Part shown: in pieces, positions 25,175 through 33,753 of the stretch
How the letters are laid out: each line of letters begins with the position of its first letter
How positions within the stretch are numbered: the stretch's first letter is position 1
Source: Cohnella sp.
Lineage (GTDB): Bacteria; Bacillota; Bacilli; Paenibacillales; Paenibacillaceae
Reading direction: 5' to 3'
DNA length: 37,654 nt
NCBI GenBank assembly: GCA_028287445.1
Contig: JAQBPQ010000162.1
Coordinates: 1 to 37,654, forward strand
The notes under the pieces: generated by a model
Database searches by the model: none
Seen by the model: only the letters and a program-made list of their open reading frames with translations
Told to the model about the DNA's origin: nothing
Made by a program: the position numbers and the translations under genes

Positions 25175-25675
25175 ATGCGCCAAGGATTGATTTTAACGGG
25201 GCTCGGCATTGTCGTATGGGCTGCCGCCACACTCTTTTTCCGGTTGTTTGGCAATTGGGTTCTGGTGGAAAAAGGAACCGCGCATTTCGGTTCTTCTTTG
25301 TTTTTGCTCGAAATGCTCACTTTACTGGTGTTGGTGGGACTTGCGCTGGTTGTACGGCTTCGGCTGTTTCCGGAGCGCGGTTCGGCCACGCGGTTCGGTT
25401 TTACCATTGCAGCGGTCGGTCTGCTGCTCGACACCTACTCGATTTGGAATCGGGAAGCTGTGTTCCCCGCTTTCACGGAAGGCCAATACCAGGCTTTTAC
25501 GGTATGGATGACGCTCGGTTACGCGCTAACGCTGATTGTTCCGGCGGCAGTGGACCGCCTGGTGAGAGAGCCGGCCGGGAAGCCGGCTGAGGTAGTTGAA
25601 TCGCCGGACGATCGGGAGGCAGATGCCGATCACGAAACGGCGACCCCACTTACGGATATGAGGGATATCGATTAA
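25175..25675 (+). CDS. Four-helix membrane protein, DUF5367-like
   Basis: Protein of 166 residues with four hydrophobic segments (starting LILTGLGIVVWAAATLFF) and a polar, acidic C-terminal tail of about 35 residues. It resembles the small DUF5367 membrane proteins of Bacillales, function unknown; the family name is from memory. AAAGGA lies 8 bases before the ATG at 25175; an in-frame GTG at 25151 lacks a site. It lies 93 bases after manA with no clear terminator. Confidence 0.75.
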   Translation: MRQGLILTGLGIVVWAAATLFFRLFGNWVLVEKGTAHFGSSLFLLEMLTLLVLVGLALVVRLRLFPERGSATRFGFTIAAVGLLLDTYSIWNREAVFPAFTEGQYQAFTVWMTLGYALTLIVPAAVDRLVREPAGKPAEVVESPDDREADADHETATPLTDMRDID

Positions 25676-25795
25676 TGCGTTGTGCTTACATACATTTATT
25701 CGTAGCGTTATCCAGTAATCTTGAGGTTCCGAGGATTATAAGTGTATTTTGGCGCTTAAGGATTCGCCGCCCTACTCGGAGGAGGTTCCCAGTCG

Positions 25796-26317
25796 ATGCT
25801 AACGCCCACCGAACAGCATAAGCGCGAAGCGCCTTCCAGCGTGGCGTGCCTGATCGTTACCGTGTCCGATACACGGACGACCGAAACGGACAAAAGCGGC
25901 ACGCTCATCCGGCAGCTGCTCGAAGAGCATGGACACAGCGTCGCCGCACACCGGATCGTTCCGGACGAATATGAGATTATTGCTGCAATGTTGCAGGAAG
26001 CAGCATCCGATCCCCAGGTAGAGGCTGTGCTTCTGAATGGCGGAACGGGCATTGCCTCCCGGGATGTCACCGTGGAAGCGGTACGGGCCGCCCTTCACAA
26101 AGAGCTGCCCGGCTTCGGCGAGATCTTCCGATACTTGAGCTTCACCGAGGATATCGGTTCGGCGGCGATCATGTCCCGGGCAATCGCCGGTACGATCGGG
26201 CACAAGGCTGTGTTCGCCATGCCGGGTTCTACAGGCGCGGTGCGACTTGCTATGACTAAGCTGATCCTTCCCGAGCTTGGGCATGTGATGCGGGAAATCT
26301 ATAAAGATCATTCATGA
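25796..26317 (+). CDS. moaB: MoaB/Mog-family molybdopterin biosynthesis protein
   Basis: Protein of 173 residues with the MoaB/MogA fold, which adenylylates molybdopterin in cofactor synthesis. Motifs: VTVSDTRTTETDKSG, the signature LLNGGTGIASRDVTVEAV, FRYLSFTEDIGSAAIMSRA and FAMPGSTGAVRLAM. GGAGGAGG lies before the ATG at 25796. It is isolated from other mo- genes in this window; the YuiH-like enzyme at the left edge would use the cofactor. Confidence 0.93.
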   Translation: MLTPTEQHKREAPSSVACLIVTVSDTRTTETDKSGTLIRQLLEEHGHSVAAHRIVPDEYEIIAAMLQEAASDPQVEAVLLNGGTGIASRDVTVEAVRAALHKELPGFGEIFRYLSFTEDIGSAAIMSRAIAGTIGHKAVFAMPGSTGAVRLAMTKLILPELGHVMREIYKDHS

Positions 26318-26332
26318 GTGGTGCCGACTTAT

Positions 26333-26384
26333 AAAAAACAGCCTTCCGGTTCATCCGCACAACGCGGACGCTCGGAAGGCTGTT
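26333..26384 (-). terminator. Long hairpin terminator between moaB and the aldo/keto reductase
   Basis: AACAGCCTTCCG (26337-26348) pairs perfectly with CGGAAGGCTGTT (26373-26384), enclosing a second TCCGC/GCGGA stem. Six Ts follow on the minus strand; on the plus strand the tract is weaker, so it serves mainly the reductase gene. Confidence 0.85.
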
Positions 26385-26387
26385 CCT

Positions 26388-27380
26388 TTATGACTTCAAG
26401 ATGGCTTCAATTCGCGAGAGTTCGTCGTCGCTAAATTCCAAGCGATGGATGATGGCCACGTTATCTTCCAATTGACTGACCTTGCTCGCGCCGATCAACA
26501 CACTGGTTACGCGACCGCGCCGCAGAACCCAGGCGAGCGCCATTTGGGCCAGTGTCTGTCCGCGTTGCTGAGCGACCTCGTTTAACCGGCGGATTTTGTC
26601 CAGACGTTCCGGCGTAATGCTGCTCTCGTTCAGGAAGATCGAAACGCCTGCGGCACGGGAATCGCTCGGAATGCCTGTGAGATATCGATTCGTCAACAAA
26701 CCTTGCTCCAACGGAGAAAACGCGATGGAACCCACTCCGTTCTCCTCAAGCACATCCAGCAGCCCATTTTCGACCCAACGGTCAAACATGCTGTACTTCG
26801 GCTGGTGGATCAGAAGCGGAGTGCCGAGTCGCTTGAGAATCGCAATGGCTTCTTTCGCCTCCGGTGCGCGGTAATTCGAGATCCCGATGTACATCGCTTT
26901 GCCGGAACGCACGATGTGATCGAGCGCGCCCATCGTTTCTTCGAGCGGCGTATCGGGGTCGGGGCGGTGGTGATAGAAGATGTCGACGAAATCGAGTCCC
27001 ATCCGCTGCAAGCTCCTGTCCAGGCTGGAGACCAAATACTTGCGCGAGCCCCATTCCCCATATGGGCCTTCCCACATGTAATAGCCGGCTTTCGTGGAGA
27101 TGACCATTTCGTCGCGGTAAGGCTTCATGTCCGTTGCCATCAGGCGGCCGAACATTTCTTCCGCGGATCCCGGAGGCGGTCCATAGTTGTTGGCCAGATC
27201 GAAATGGGTGATGCCTAAATCAAACGCCCGGCGCACCAACGCACGCCCGTTCTCGAAGGTGTCGTTCCCTCCGAAATTGTGCCACAGCCCCAGCGAAACC
27301 GCCGGAAGCTTCAAACCTGAACGCCCCACTCGATTGTACTGCATCGCAGTGTAACGATCCTTACCGGCCTTAAAAACCAT
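26388..27380 (-). CDS. YghZ-type aldo/keto reductase
   Basis: NADPH-dependent reductase of 330 residues. It carries the YghZ subgroup marks: QYNRVGRSGLKLPAVSLGLW, HFDLANNYGPPPGSAEEMFG with the catalytic Asp and Tyr, STKAGYYMW, and YHHRPDPDTPLEE with the catalytic His. E. coli YghZ reduces L-glyceraldehyde-3-phosphate and methylglyoxal, a reasonable guess for this protein. An open frame runs to 27551, but AAGGGGCAGG precedes the ATG at 27380. That start lies inside the end of the upstream radical SAM gene (11-base overlap), so the genes are co-translated. Confidence 0.92.
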   Translation of the reverse strand: MVFKAGKDRYTAMQYNRVGRSGLKLPAVSLGLWHNFGGNDTFENGRALVRRAFDLGITHFDLANNYGPPPGSAEEMFGRLMATDMKPYRDEMVISTKAGYYMWEGPYGEWGSRKYLVSSLDRSLQRMGLDFVDIFYHHRPDPDTPLEETMGALDHIVRSGKAMYIGISNYRAPEAKEAIAILKRLGTPLLIHQPKYSMFDRWVENGLLDVLEENGVGSIAFSPLEQGLLTNRYLTGIPSDSRAAGVSIFLNESSITPERLDKIRRLNEVAQQRGQTLAQMALAWVLRRGRVTSVLIGASKVSQLEDNVAIIHRLEFSDDELSRIEAILKS

Positions 27381-29160
27381 GTTCCTGCCCCTTCCCCGAT
27401 CCGAGAATTTGGTCTTTCTCTGCCGTAAGCCCGTCCGGCAACGGCAGTGCCACCAGCCTTGGCGGTGCTTCCTCTCCTGAATACAAGACGACCAGCGCCG
27501 TTCGGGCAGTGGAGTCGACCCTTCCTTCTTGCATCCACAACCCATAATCAAAGGGCAAACGGTCCAAAGCCGCTTTTTTCTGCAGCTCCCGTTCGTCCAT
27601 CCCCAACCGTTCTGCCGCCCATTTCAGGCCGCTTGTCCATTCCTTTTTGTCCAGCCGGTCTTCCCACCAGATTTTGCGGGGTTTGTATTTGTGTTGGAGA
27701 TAATAGTCGATCTTCAGCAGTCCGAACACCAAATCGCGATCCAGTTCCGAAGGTGATTCTGCCTGCAGGAAAGACCATAGTCTGACAAAAAGATCCTCGA
27801 GCTGATGCCCGATCCGGCTCCAACCCCGCGATTCCCAGTAATCGCCGAACCGTTGGAAAAAATCGAAAGGAGACGGATACACTTGTCCCACTAAATATTC
27901 CATGGTCCGATCCAACCTATGGGCGTTCCAATACTTTTCGAGCACATCTTCCACCCGTTTGATCCGGACGATATCGGCGAACGACATCAGGTCGTTGCCC
28001 AGCATCTCGTAGGGCGCCCGTTCCATGTAGATGTATCCGTATTTGTCGGCATCCCGGCGAAGCCCGGTCCCTCTCAGCATTTTCAGAAATCCGAGCTGGA
28101 GCTCCTCCGGACGGAGTGCAAACACCTCGTTAAACGTATTTCGGAACGTATCGTAATCTTCGTGCGGAAGCCCGGCAATCAGGTCGAGATGCTGGTCAAT
28201 TTTGCGGCTTTCCTTGATTTTCGACACCGTTCGCGACAGTTTGGTGAAGTTCTGTCTTCGTTGCACGGCCAGATTGGTCGGATCGTTCGTCGACTGCACA
28301 CCGATTTCGAACCGGAAAATGCCCGGAGGCGCATGCTCCGCAAGAAAATCCAACACTTCCGGCCGCATGATGTCGGCCGTTATTTCAAACTGGAATACGC
28401 AGCCTCTGTGATTGTCGATGAGGAATTGAAAGATTTCCATCGCATATTCCCGCTTGATGTTAAACGTGCGATCCACAAACTTGATCAGCTTGGCGCCGCT
28501 GTCGATCAGATAGGTGAGATCCGCTTTGACCCGCTCCATATCGAAGTAGCGTACGCCAACCTCAATGCTGGACAGGCAAAATTGGCAGTTGAACGGACAG
28601 CCCCGGCTCGTCTCGAAATAGACGACACGGTTGCGCAAGGAAGGCACATCTTCCGCAAAACGGTACGGCGTCGGAATGTCGTTCAACGTAAGCTTCGGAC
28701 GCGGCGGATTCAGCACGGCTTCGGCTTGTCCTTCCTTGCGGTAGGCGAGCCCGAAAACAAAATGAAACTTGCGCTCCCCGGCCAATTGTCGCAGCAGATC
28801 GCGGAACGTCTCTTCCCCTTCTCCCATCACAATGAAATCAACCGCCGGCAGGCGGGCCATCCATTCCCCGGTGTCGTACGATACTTCCGGTCCTCCCAGC
28901 ACGATCTTCACATCCGGCAGCACCTTCCCCAGCATATCTACCACCGCAATGGTTTCTTCGATGTTCCAGATGTAGCAGGAAAAGCCGATCACATCGGGCT
29001 TCTTCGAAAACAGATCGGCGGCAATGGTCATCGCCGGATCCTTGATCGTATATTCGGCCATTTCCATATCAAACTCGCCCGCGCTGAAAGACTTCAAATA
29101 GCGCAAGGCGAGCGAGGTGTGAATATATTTGGCGTTCAGCGTCGCGACGACGACGTTCAT
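27370..29160 (-). CDS. B12-binding radical SAM protein (DUF4080 type)
   Basis: Protein of 596 residues. The N-terminal half (about 1-150) is a cobalamin-binding Rossmann domain (VIGFSCYIWN, VLGGPEVSYD, FIVMGEGEETF). The radical SAM domain follows with the cluster motif SRGCPFNCQFCLSS, then FVDRTFNIKREYAMEI and GLPHEDYDTFRNTF. The last 200 residues form the helical DUF4080 region (EKYWNAHRLDRTMEY). Such proteins are presumed methylases or rearrangement enzymes; the substrate is unknown. The start at 29160 follows GAGAGGAAA, and the family N-terminus NVVVATLNAKYIHTSLALRY begins there, so an upstream extension to 29268 is rejected. Confidence 0.9.
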   Translation of the reverse strand: MNVVVATLNAKYIHTSLALRYLKSFSAGEFDMEMAEYTIKDPAMTIAADLFSKKPDVIGFSCYIWNIEETIAVVDMLGKVLPDVKIVLGGPEVSYDTGEWMARLPAVDFIVMGEGEETFRDLLRQLAGERKFHFVFGLAYRKEGQAEAVLNPPRPKLTLNDIPTPYRFAEDVPSLRNRVVYFETSRGCPFNCQFCLSSIEVGVRYFDMERVKADLTYLIDSGAKLIKFVDRTFNIKREYAMEIFQFLIDNHRGCVFQFEITADIMRPEVLDFLAEHAPPGIFRFEIGVQSTNDPTNLAVQRRQNFTKLSRTVSKIKESRKIDQHLDLIAGLPHEDYDTFRNTFNEVFALRPEELQLGFLKMLRGTGLRRDADKYGYIYMERAPYEMLGNDLMSFADIVRIKRVEDVLEKYWNAHRLDRTMEYLVGQVYPSPFDFFQRFGDYWESRGWSRIGHQLEDLFVRLWSFLQAESPSELDRDLVFGLLKIDYYLQHKYKPRKIWWEDRLDKKEWTSGLKWAAERLGMDERELQKKAALDRLPFDYGLWMQEGRVDSTARTALVVLYSGEEAPPRLVALPLPDGLTAEKDQILGSGKGQEHGF

Positions 29161-29196
29161 GGCACGGTTTCCTCTCTTCGCTAAGGCGTCTCTTCT

Positions 29197-29226
29197 ATTG
29201 TAACGGAAAAAGCTGCCGGATGACAA
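29197..29226 (-). promoter_or_regulatory. Promoter of the radical SAM / aldo-keto reductase pair
   Basis: TTGTCA (29221-29226), 18 bases, TACAAT (29197-29202) on the minus strand. Its -35 lies in the T-tract of the upstream terminator. Confidence 0.55.
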
Positions 29227-29262
29227 AACAAAAGACAGCCGGCGCAAGGCTCCCTGCTGTCT
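29224..29262 (-). terminator. Terminator of the lipoprotein gene
   Basis: AGACAGC (29233-29239) pairs with GCTGTCT (29256-29262) around an inner GGC/GCC stem; TTTTGTTTTG follows on the minus strand. Confidence 0.65.
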
Positions 29263-29280
29263 CGTCATGAAGCGAAACCG

Positions 29281-30303
29281 TTACATAGATTTCAGCGCTT
29301 CCTTGGCTTTGGTCCCTATTCCATCGCGGAATGTCTTTACTTCGGGAACATCCACTTGCATGCCGTCCTTGCCTTTTTTGAACACCGCACCCTTGGTCTT
29401 GGCCAGGATATCCAACAACTCGCTCGTCATTTTCGCGGTTACGGTACCGGGATGTTCAGCCACCGTTTGCTCAAAATCGCTTTTGACCTCGGGCAGCACC
29501 TGAAACGTATCGAAATTAAAAATCGGGGTGTTGTCCAACCCAACCAGATAGAGGTACAGGTAGTTGACGAATTTCTGCTCTACCTTGCCATGCTCGGGTG
29601 CATCCCGATATTGTTTGGCGTAAGTTTCCGTCGCGATAACTCGTTTCACGAGTTCCCCGCGCGTAATCACGAGCCCGCCATCACTGGTTGATTTGTGCTC
29701 GGATTCCGAAGCCATGATCGTGAGATAATCTTTCATCGCGGGTGAGGCTCCGCCGGCTAACGCCGCAAGCACGGCGTAATCCACGACGGGGAACACAGAA
29801 CCCTCTGTCGTCTCCAGTTTGTAGCCGCCTTCCATGGCGTGGAGAACCATATTTCGCAGCTCTTCGTTCTTCAATCCGCCGATCTTCTCTTTCGTAACCG
29901 GAAACTGGAGTGCGGATAGTTCCTTCTGCGCCTTGTCGTCCTGAAATTTCTTCTCGAGCTCAGGCAGATTGCGGACGTAATATTCATCCATCGCTCGGAA
30001 CATTTGGTCCACCTCGGATGGAGAGGCGCCGGCAACCGATCGGCCAAGTTGAGCCATCAATTGATCGGCTGCGATATCGGAAGACGCCTGTTGAACAAAT
30101 TCGTCGGCCAGCTTTTTGTTTGGCGATTCGGACGGCGAAGGGCTTGGCGATTCGGACGGCGAAACGGCAGAAGAAGATGGGCTGGCCGAACCGGACGGTG
30201 TCGGAATATCCGCGGAACCCTTGCGATCCCCACAGGCGCTTATGAGCATAACCGCGGCGAGTACAGCGATCCACCCTGACTTGTGCAAAAGACGGTTCGA
30301 CAT
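29281..30303 (-). CDS. Lipoprotein with Ser/Pro-rich linker, function unknown
   Basis: Protein of 340 residues. The signal peptide WIAVLAAVMLISAC ends in a lipobox whose cysteine (about residue 24) would be lipid-anchored outside the membrane. Residues 30-60 are a Ser/Pro/Glu linker made of repeated SPSESP units, encoded by a near-repeat in the DNA around 30121-30170. The remaining helical domain (LADEFVQQASSDIAADQLMA onward) resembles no family I can name; GTKAKEALKSM closes it. AGGAGG lies 7 bases before the ATG at 30303. A single-gene unit with its own terminator. Confidence 0.85.
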   Translation of the reverse strand: MSNRLLHKSGWIAVLAAVMLISACGDRKGSADIPTPSGSASPSSSAVSPSESPSPSPSESPNKKLADEFVQQASSDIAADQLMAQLGRSVAGASPSEVDQMFRAMDEYYVRNLPELEKKFQDDKAQKELSALQFPVTKEKIGGLKNEELRNMVLHAMEGGYKLETTEGSVFPVVDYAVLAALAGGASPAMKDYLTIMASESEHKSTSDGGLVITRGELVKRVIATETYAKQYRDAPEHGKVEQKFVNYLYLYLVGLDNTPIFNFDTFQVLPEVKSDFEQTVAEHPGTVTAKMTSELLDILAKTKGAVFKKGKDGMQVDVPEVKTFRDGIGTKAKEALKSM

Positions 30304-30572
30304 GGAAAAACCTCCTCTAACCTTTTGCTTACTCCGACGATTCATTCCGTCTTAAAGTTGCGGCAGGCCGAGCACACGATAGGTGCAACCAGTGTGAGGC
30401 GTTCGCGGCGGTGACGGAATCGAGGCATGCTTCGAGCAGCTTCGAGCAGTTTCATGCCGGTTACCGCATTCGATTGTCCACCATTTTAGTATATCGGCCT
30501 TATTTCCCACGCTGTTGCTTTTACGTTACAATGGAACGAATAATCGCTTACCGACTGAAAGGATGGACCTTC

Positions 30573-31376
30573 ATGCCCTACCGCCTTATCGCCGTGGATC
30601 TCGACGATACCCTGCTCACTGACGATCTGACTGTGACCGAAACCACCAAAGAGGCCATGAAGCAGACGATTGCGCGCGGCGCTCATTTGACGATTGCCAC
30701 CGGACGGATGTTCGATTCCGCGCAAAAGATTGCCCGGCAGGTCGGATTAAACGTGCCGATCATCACCTATCAAGGATCCCTTGTTAAAAACCTGATGGAC
30801 GAGCAAGTGCTCTACGAACGTTCCGTCCCGGCCGATGCCGCCGCCCGGCTGTACACGTATTGTCGTGAACATGGTCTTCACCTGCAAACTTACATAGACG
30901 ACAAGCTGCACACCGCAGAAGATAACGATAAAATCCGGGCTTATGCCAAACAATCCAACATTCCCTACACAGTTGTGCCGAATTTTGGATCGTTAGTCGC
31001 GTCAGCCGCCAAGCAAACCAAACTGATCATCATCGACGAACCCAATCGGCTGGACGCGATCCTGCCGGAATTGCGGGATCTGATGGGCCCTGAAGTGCAT
31101 CTGACCAAATCCAAGGCGAACTATTTGGAGTTTCTACACCGCGAAGGGACGAAGGGGCATGCCTTGCGGTTTTTGGCCGGCCATTATGGGATACCGATGG
31201 AGGAAACGATCGCAATCGGCGATGCTTGGAACGACCGTGAGATGATCGAAGCGGCCGGACTCGGGGTCGCCATGGCGAACGCTGTGCCCGGGCTCAAGGA
31301 GCTCGCCGACTATGTGACGCTCAGCAATAACGAAGATGGCGTACGGCACGTGTTGGAGAAATTCGTTTTGATCTGA
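30573..31376 (+). CDS. Cof-type HAD phosphatase
   Basis: HAD-superfamily IIB phosphatase of 267 residues, cytoplasmic. The four HAD motifs are seen: AVDLDDTLLTDD (nucleophile Asp), TIATGRMF, a later lysine in TKSKANYLEF, and IAIGDAWNDREMIEAAG (metal-binding Asp pair). The cap domain lies between motifs I and III (about 85-185). Members dephosphorylate sugar phosphates, flavin or PLP precursors; the substrate cannot be read here. GAAAGGATGG precedes the ATG at 30573; an upstream in-frame start at 30411 gives a non-family extension. TACAAT near 30530 is a possible -10 without a good -35. Confidence 0.93.
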   Translation: MPYRLIAVDLDDTLLTDDLTVTETTKEAMKQTIARGAHLTIATGRMFDSAQKIARQVGLNVPIITYQGSLVKNLMDEQVLYERSVPADAAARLYTYCREHGLHLQTYIDDKLHTAEDNDKIRAYAKQSNIPYTVVPNFGSLVASAAKQTKLIIIDEPNRLDAILPELRDLMGPEVHLTKSKANYLEFLHREGTKGHALRFLAGHYGIPMEETIAIGDAWNDREMIEAAGLGVAMANAVPGLKELADYVTLSNNEDGVRHVLEKFVLI

Positions 31377-31380
31377 TTTT

Positions 31381-31427
31381 AAAAACGCTGATCCTTCGGC
31401 TGCAACCGGCCTGGATCGGCGTTTTTA
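31381..31427 (+). terminator. Terminator of the HAD phosphatase gene
   Basis: AAAAACGCTGATCC (31381-31394) pairs with GGATCGGCGTTTTT (31413-31426), 14 bp with one G-U pair, ending in a T-run just after the stop codon. Confidence 0.9.
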
Positions 31428-31442
31428 TGTTTTTATATTTGA

Positions 31443-31570
31443 TAGTAGCGGTGTGCTACTTGGTCCCGTGGAATGTTTGAGTTTGCACGTCACATAGTAG
31501 CGGAGTGCTGCTTGGTCCCATGGACTGTTTGAGTTTGCACGTCACATAGTAGCAGTGTGCTACTTTTTTT
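31443..31570 (+). repeat. 52-bp tandem repeat, two full units and one partial, each with a hairpin
   Basis: Units begin at 31443, 31495 and 31547, exactly 52 bases apart. The first two differ at only a few bases; the third stops after 18 bases and runs into seven Ts. Each unit starts with a small inverted repeat, AGTAGC-NNNNN-GCTACT (one change in unit 2). The last hairpin plus the T-run looks like a terminator on the plus strand. Confidence 0.9.
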
Positions 31571-31594
31571 GTCCAAATCGTATCGTTAATGGTT

Positions 31595-33589
31595 CTAAGA
31601 CAGGGCGTTGCGCGTAGCCAAAATGTATTTAGCCTTGTCGAGCGGATTCACTCCCCTGCGAGGGAGTTCCGCTTGGACATCGGGCGGGCATTCCCGGTAA
31701 CCGGAGAAAAAGGCGGCGAGTGTGCCGCGTCCCTTGGTCAAAGCGCCGAGACGTGCCGGAAAATCAAGCGAGGTGGCGGCCGGTATCGTGCCTTCGATCT
31801 CCATACGATCTCCGCGCAGCATGGGCGGGTTGAACTCGGCCCTCATGACGACCAGCTCGCTCATCAGCTTGCCTCCGAACTCTTCCGGAGCCGAAAGGCG
31901 GAATTGCAGCATCGGCTCCAACAGCTTCGTGCCGGTACGGGACAAGCCGTCCATGATGCCCATAGGCGTCGCAACATAAAAATCGAGCGGGTGTGTATGC
32001 CATACATGATGCTCCCCTTCGACAAGCGTTACCTTCAGATCGGTGACTTGCCATCCGCGCAATCCTTGCTCCAATGCTTCCGGCAGCCTCCGCTCCACCT
32101 CGTTCTGATAACGTTCGAGCAAACGTTCCGGCCTCACGGCTGATGAATACTGCAGTCCGCTTCCACGCTCTCCCGGCTCAATATGGAACCGAAGGATGGC
32201 CCAACAAGGCTTCGGCATCGTGTACGCGACGAACCCTTCGCCTGAAGCGGCAGGCGTTTCCTTGTAAATGACCGATGGAGCGCCGAACGAAATCGGAAGT
32301 CCGTAACGGCTGAGAACGAATTGTTCCAGAACCTCCACCTGGATCGGCCCCATCACCTTCAAATGAAGCTCGCGCTCAGCAGGAAGCCAATGTGCGTCCA
32401 GATGCGGATCCTCCTCCGCCAACTCCTGAAACGCCGAGACTACCGCCGGATATTCGGCTTCCTTTCGGGGAAAAACACGAACCGTCAGAAGCGGCTCCGC
32501 TATCCGTTTTTCTCCCGGAACCCCGTCCGGGTCCCCGAGAATGTCGCCGATTCGCGCCTTGTTCCAGCCGCAAACAACGGCAATGTCTCCGGCCGTGAGC
32601 ACCCCTATGTCCTCGCTGCGTTGACCGTCCATTTTGCGGATCTGCGTGACCTTCTCCTCCACGTCACGTGAGTGGTTGCGCACAATGTCACGGTTGCGAA
32701 TGACCCCATCGTACAGCCGGACATAAGCCACCCGGCCCATCGTTTCGTCTTTTTCCAGCTTAAATACGATACCGGACACCGGTGCATCCTCCCGTCCGTT
32801 CGGCGGCGGAAGGAAGCGTACCATCGCGGTCATCAGTTGATCCACTCCCATTCCACGGCCGGCAGCGCCGAACAGGACGGGGAACAGCCGCGCTTCATGC
32901 GCCGCTGAGGTCAACGCCGAAAATAGATCTTCCTCCGACAGAGCGTCTTCATCCAGATAGCGGCCCAGCACGCGATCGTCTGACTCGGCCACCGTTTCGA
33001 TCAGGAGCTGTCGGAATGCCTCCTTCTGCCCGGATAGCGAAGCTTCCGCACCCGCATCCAAAATATCCTCAGATCCGGCATATTCTCCTTCCGATCCAAC
33101 GGGGGTTTGAATCGGAACAGCCCCCTGTGCGAGCAGTCGGCGAATCTGTTCCAGCACATTCGGGGCATCCGCACCTACACGATCCATTTTGTTGACAAAC
33201 AGCAGGGTTGGGATGCCCAGATCCCGTAAGGCCTGCCAAATGACCTCGGTTTGGGACTGCACCCCTTCTACAGCCGAAACGATCAGAACGGCTCCGTCCA
33301 TCACCCTCAAGGAACGTTCCACTTCCGACAGAAAGTCGACATGTCCCGGAGTATCAACCAGGTTCACTTGAACTCCATCCCATTCGAAACGGGTGACCAC
33401 AGAGCGGACGGAAATTCCGCGGGTCCGCTCCACTTCAAGCGAGTCCGTCTGGGCCGTCCCCTCATCAACACTGCCCGGCGATCGGATTTTTCCGCTGCGG
33501 AACAGCATCTGTTCGGTTGTCGTCGTTTTCCCGGCATCGACATGCGCGAAAATTCCCACGTTCCGACGATATTCTCGTTGCGGATTCAT
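31595..33589 (-). CDS. TetM/EF-G-like ribosome-associated GTPase (tetracycline-protection family)
   Basis: Translational GTPase of 664 residues, in the size range of TetM/TetO/OtrA proteins. G-motifs: AHVDAGKTTTTEQML, RTRGISVRS, DTPGHVDFLSEVERSL, LFVNKMDRVGA and PVLFGAA. Domain II, III, IV and V are present, ending ECPPDVQAELPRRGVNPLDKAKYILATRNAL. Ribosomal-protection proteins use a domain IV loop to push tetracycline off 16S rRNA; in TetM this carries SPVSTPADF. The matching position here reads HHVWHTHPLDF, so the drug-contact residues differ and resistance should not be assumed. GGGGAT lies 8 bases before the ATG. Possible role: chromosomal ribosome-protection or housekeeping factor. Confidence 0.88.
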   Translation of the reverse strand: MNPQREYRRNVGIFAHVDAGKTTTTEQMLFRSGKIRSPGSVDEGTAQTDSLEVERTRGISVRSVVTRFEWDGVQVNLVDTPGHVDFLSEVERSLRVMDGAVLIVSAVEGVQSQTEVIWQALRDLGIPTLLFVNKMDRVGADAPNVLEQIRRLLAQGAVPIQTPVGSEGEYAGSEDILDAGAEASLSGQKEAFRQLLIETVAESDDRVLGRYLDEDALSEEDLFSALTSAAHEARLFPVLFGAAGRGMGVDQLMTAMVRFLPPPNGREDAPVSGIVFKLEKDETMGRVAYVRLYDGVIRNRDIVRNHSRDVEEKVTQIRKMDGQRSEDIGVLTAGDIAVVCGWNKARIGDILGDPDGVPGEKRIAEPLLTVRVFPRKEAEYPAVVSAFQELAEEDPHLDAHWLPAERELHLKVMGPIQVEVLEQFVLSRYGLPISFGAPSVIYKETPAASGEGFVAYTMPKPCWAILRFHIEPGERGSGLQYSSAVRPERLLERYQNEVERRLPEALEQGLRGWQVTDLKVTLVEGEHHVWHTHPLDFYVATPMGIMDGLSRTGTKLLEPMLQFRLSAPEEFGGKLMSELVVMRAEFNPPMLRGDRMEIEGTIPAATSLDFPARLGALTKGRGTLAAFFSGYRECPPDVQAELPRRGVNPLDKAKYILATRNALS

Positions 33590-33608
33590 GCGTACACATC
33601 CCCTAAAT

Positions 33609-33746
33609 TCAATCCCCCACCGGCATCTCGATTTTCCAATACAGCAGTCGGGCTGAACGCAGTTTGGCCGGTGGAAGATGATGACGCAATGTTTCCTTCA
33701 ACCGCGGCCATACGCCGATGTCCAGTTTCGGGAGACATTCACGCAT
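33609..33746 (-). CDS. Possible 45-residue protein between the GNAT fusion and the TetM-like gene
   Basis: The frame reads MRECLPKLDIGVWPRLKETL, then RHHLPPAKLRSARLLYWKIE and a short end. Composition and codon use look protein-like. AAGGAG directly abuts this ATG, which is too close; a second ATG 8 bases on, at 33738, is better spaced but opens a different, less protein-like frame whose stop overlaps the TetM-like ATG. A real small gene, an upstream leader peptide or chance are all possible. Confidence 0.35.
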   Translation of the reverse strand: MRECLPKLDIGVWPRLKETLRHHLPPAKLRSARLLYWKIEMPVGD

Positions 33747-33753
33747 CTCCTTC

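Noticed and set aside
24035-25183. 382-codon minus-strand frame opposite manA
   Set aside because: Antisense shadow; manA is unambiguous and carries all zinc ligands.
27919-29184. 421-codon plus-strand frame opposite the radical SAM gene
   Set aside because: Antisense shadow of a clearly identified protein; composition rich in His/Arg/Gln typical of such shadows.
31443-31570. CRISPR array
   Set aside because: Units are directly adjacent with near-identical full 52-base sequence, no variable spacers and no cas genes.
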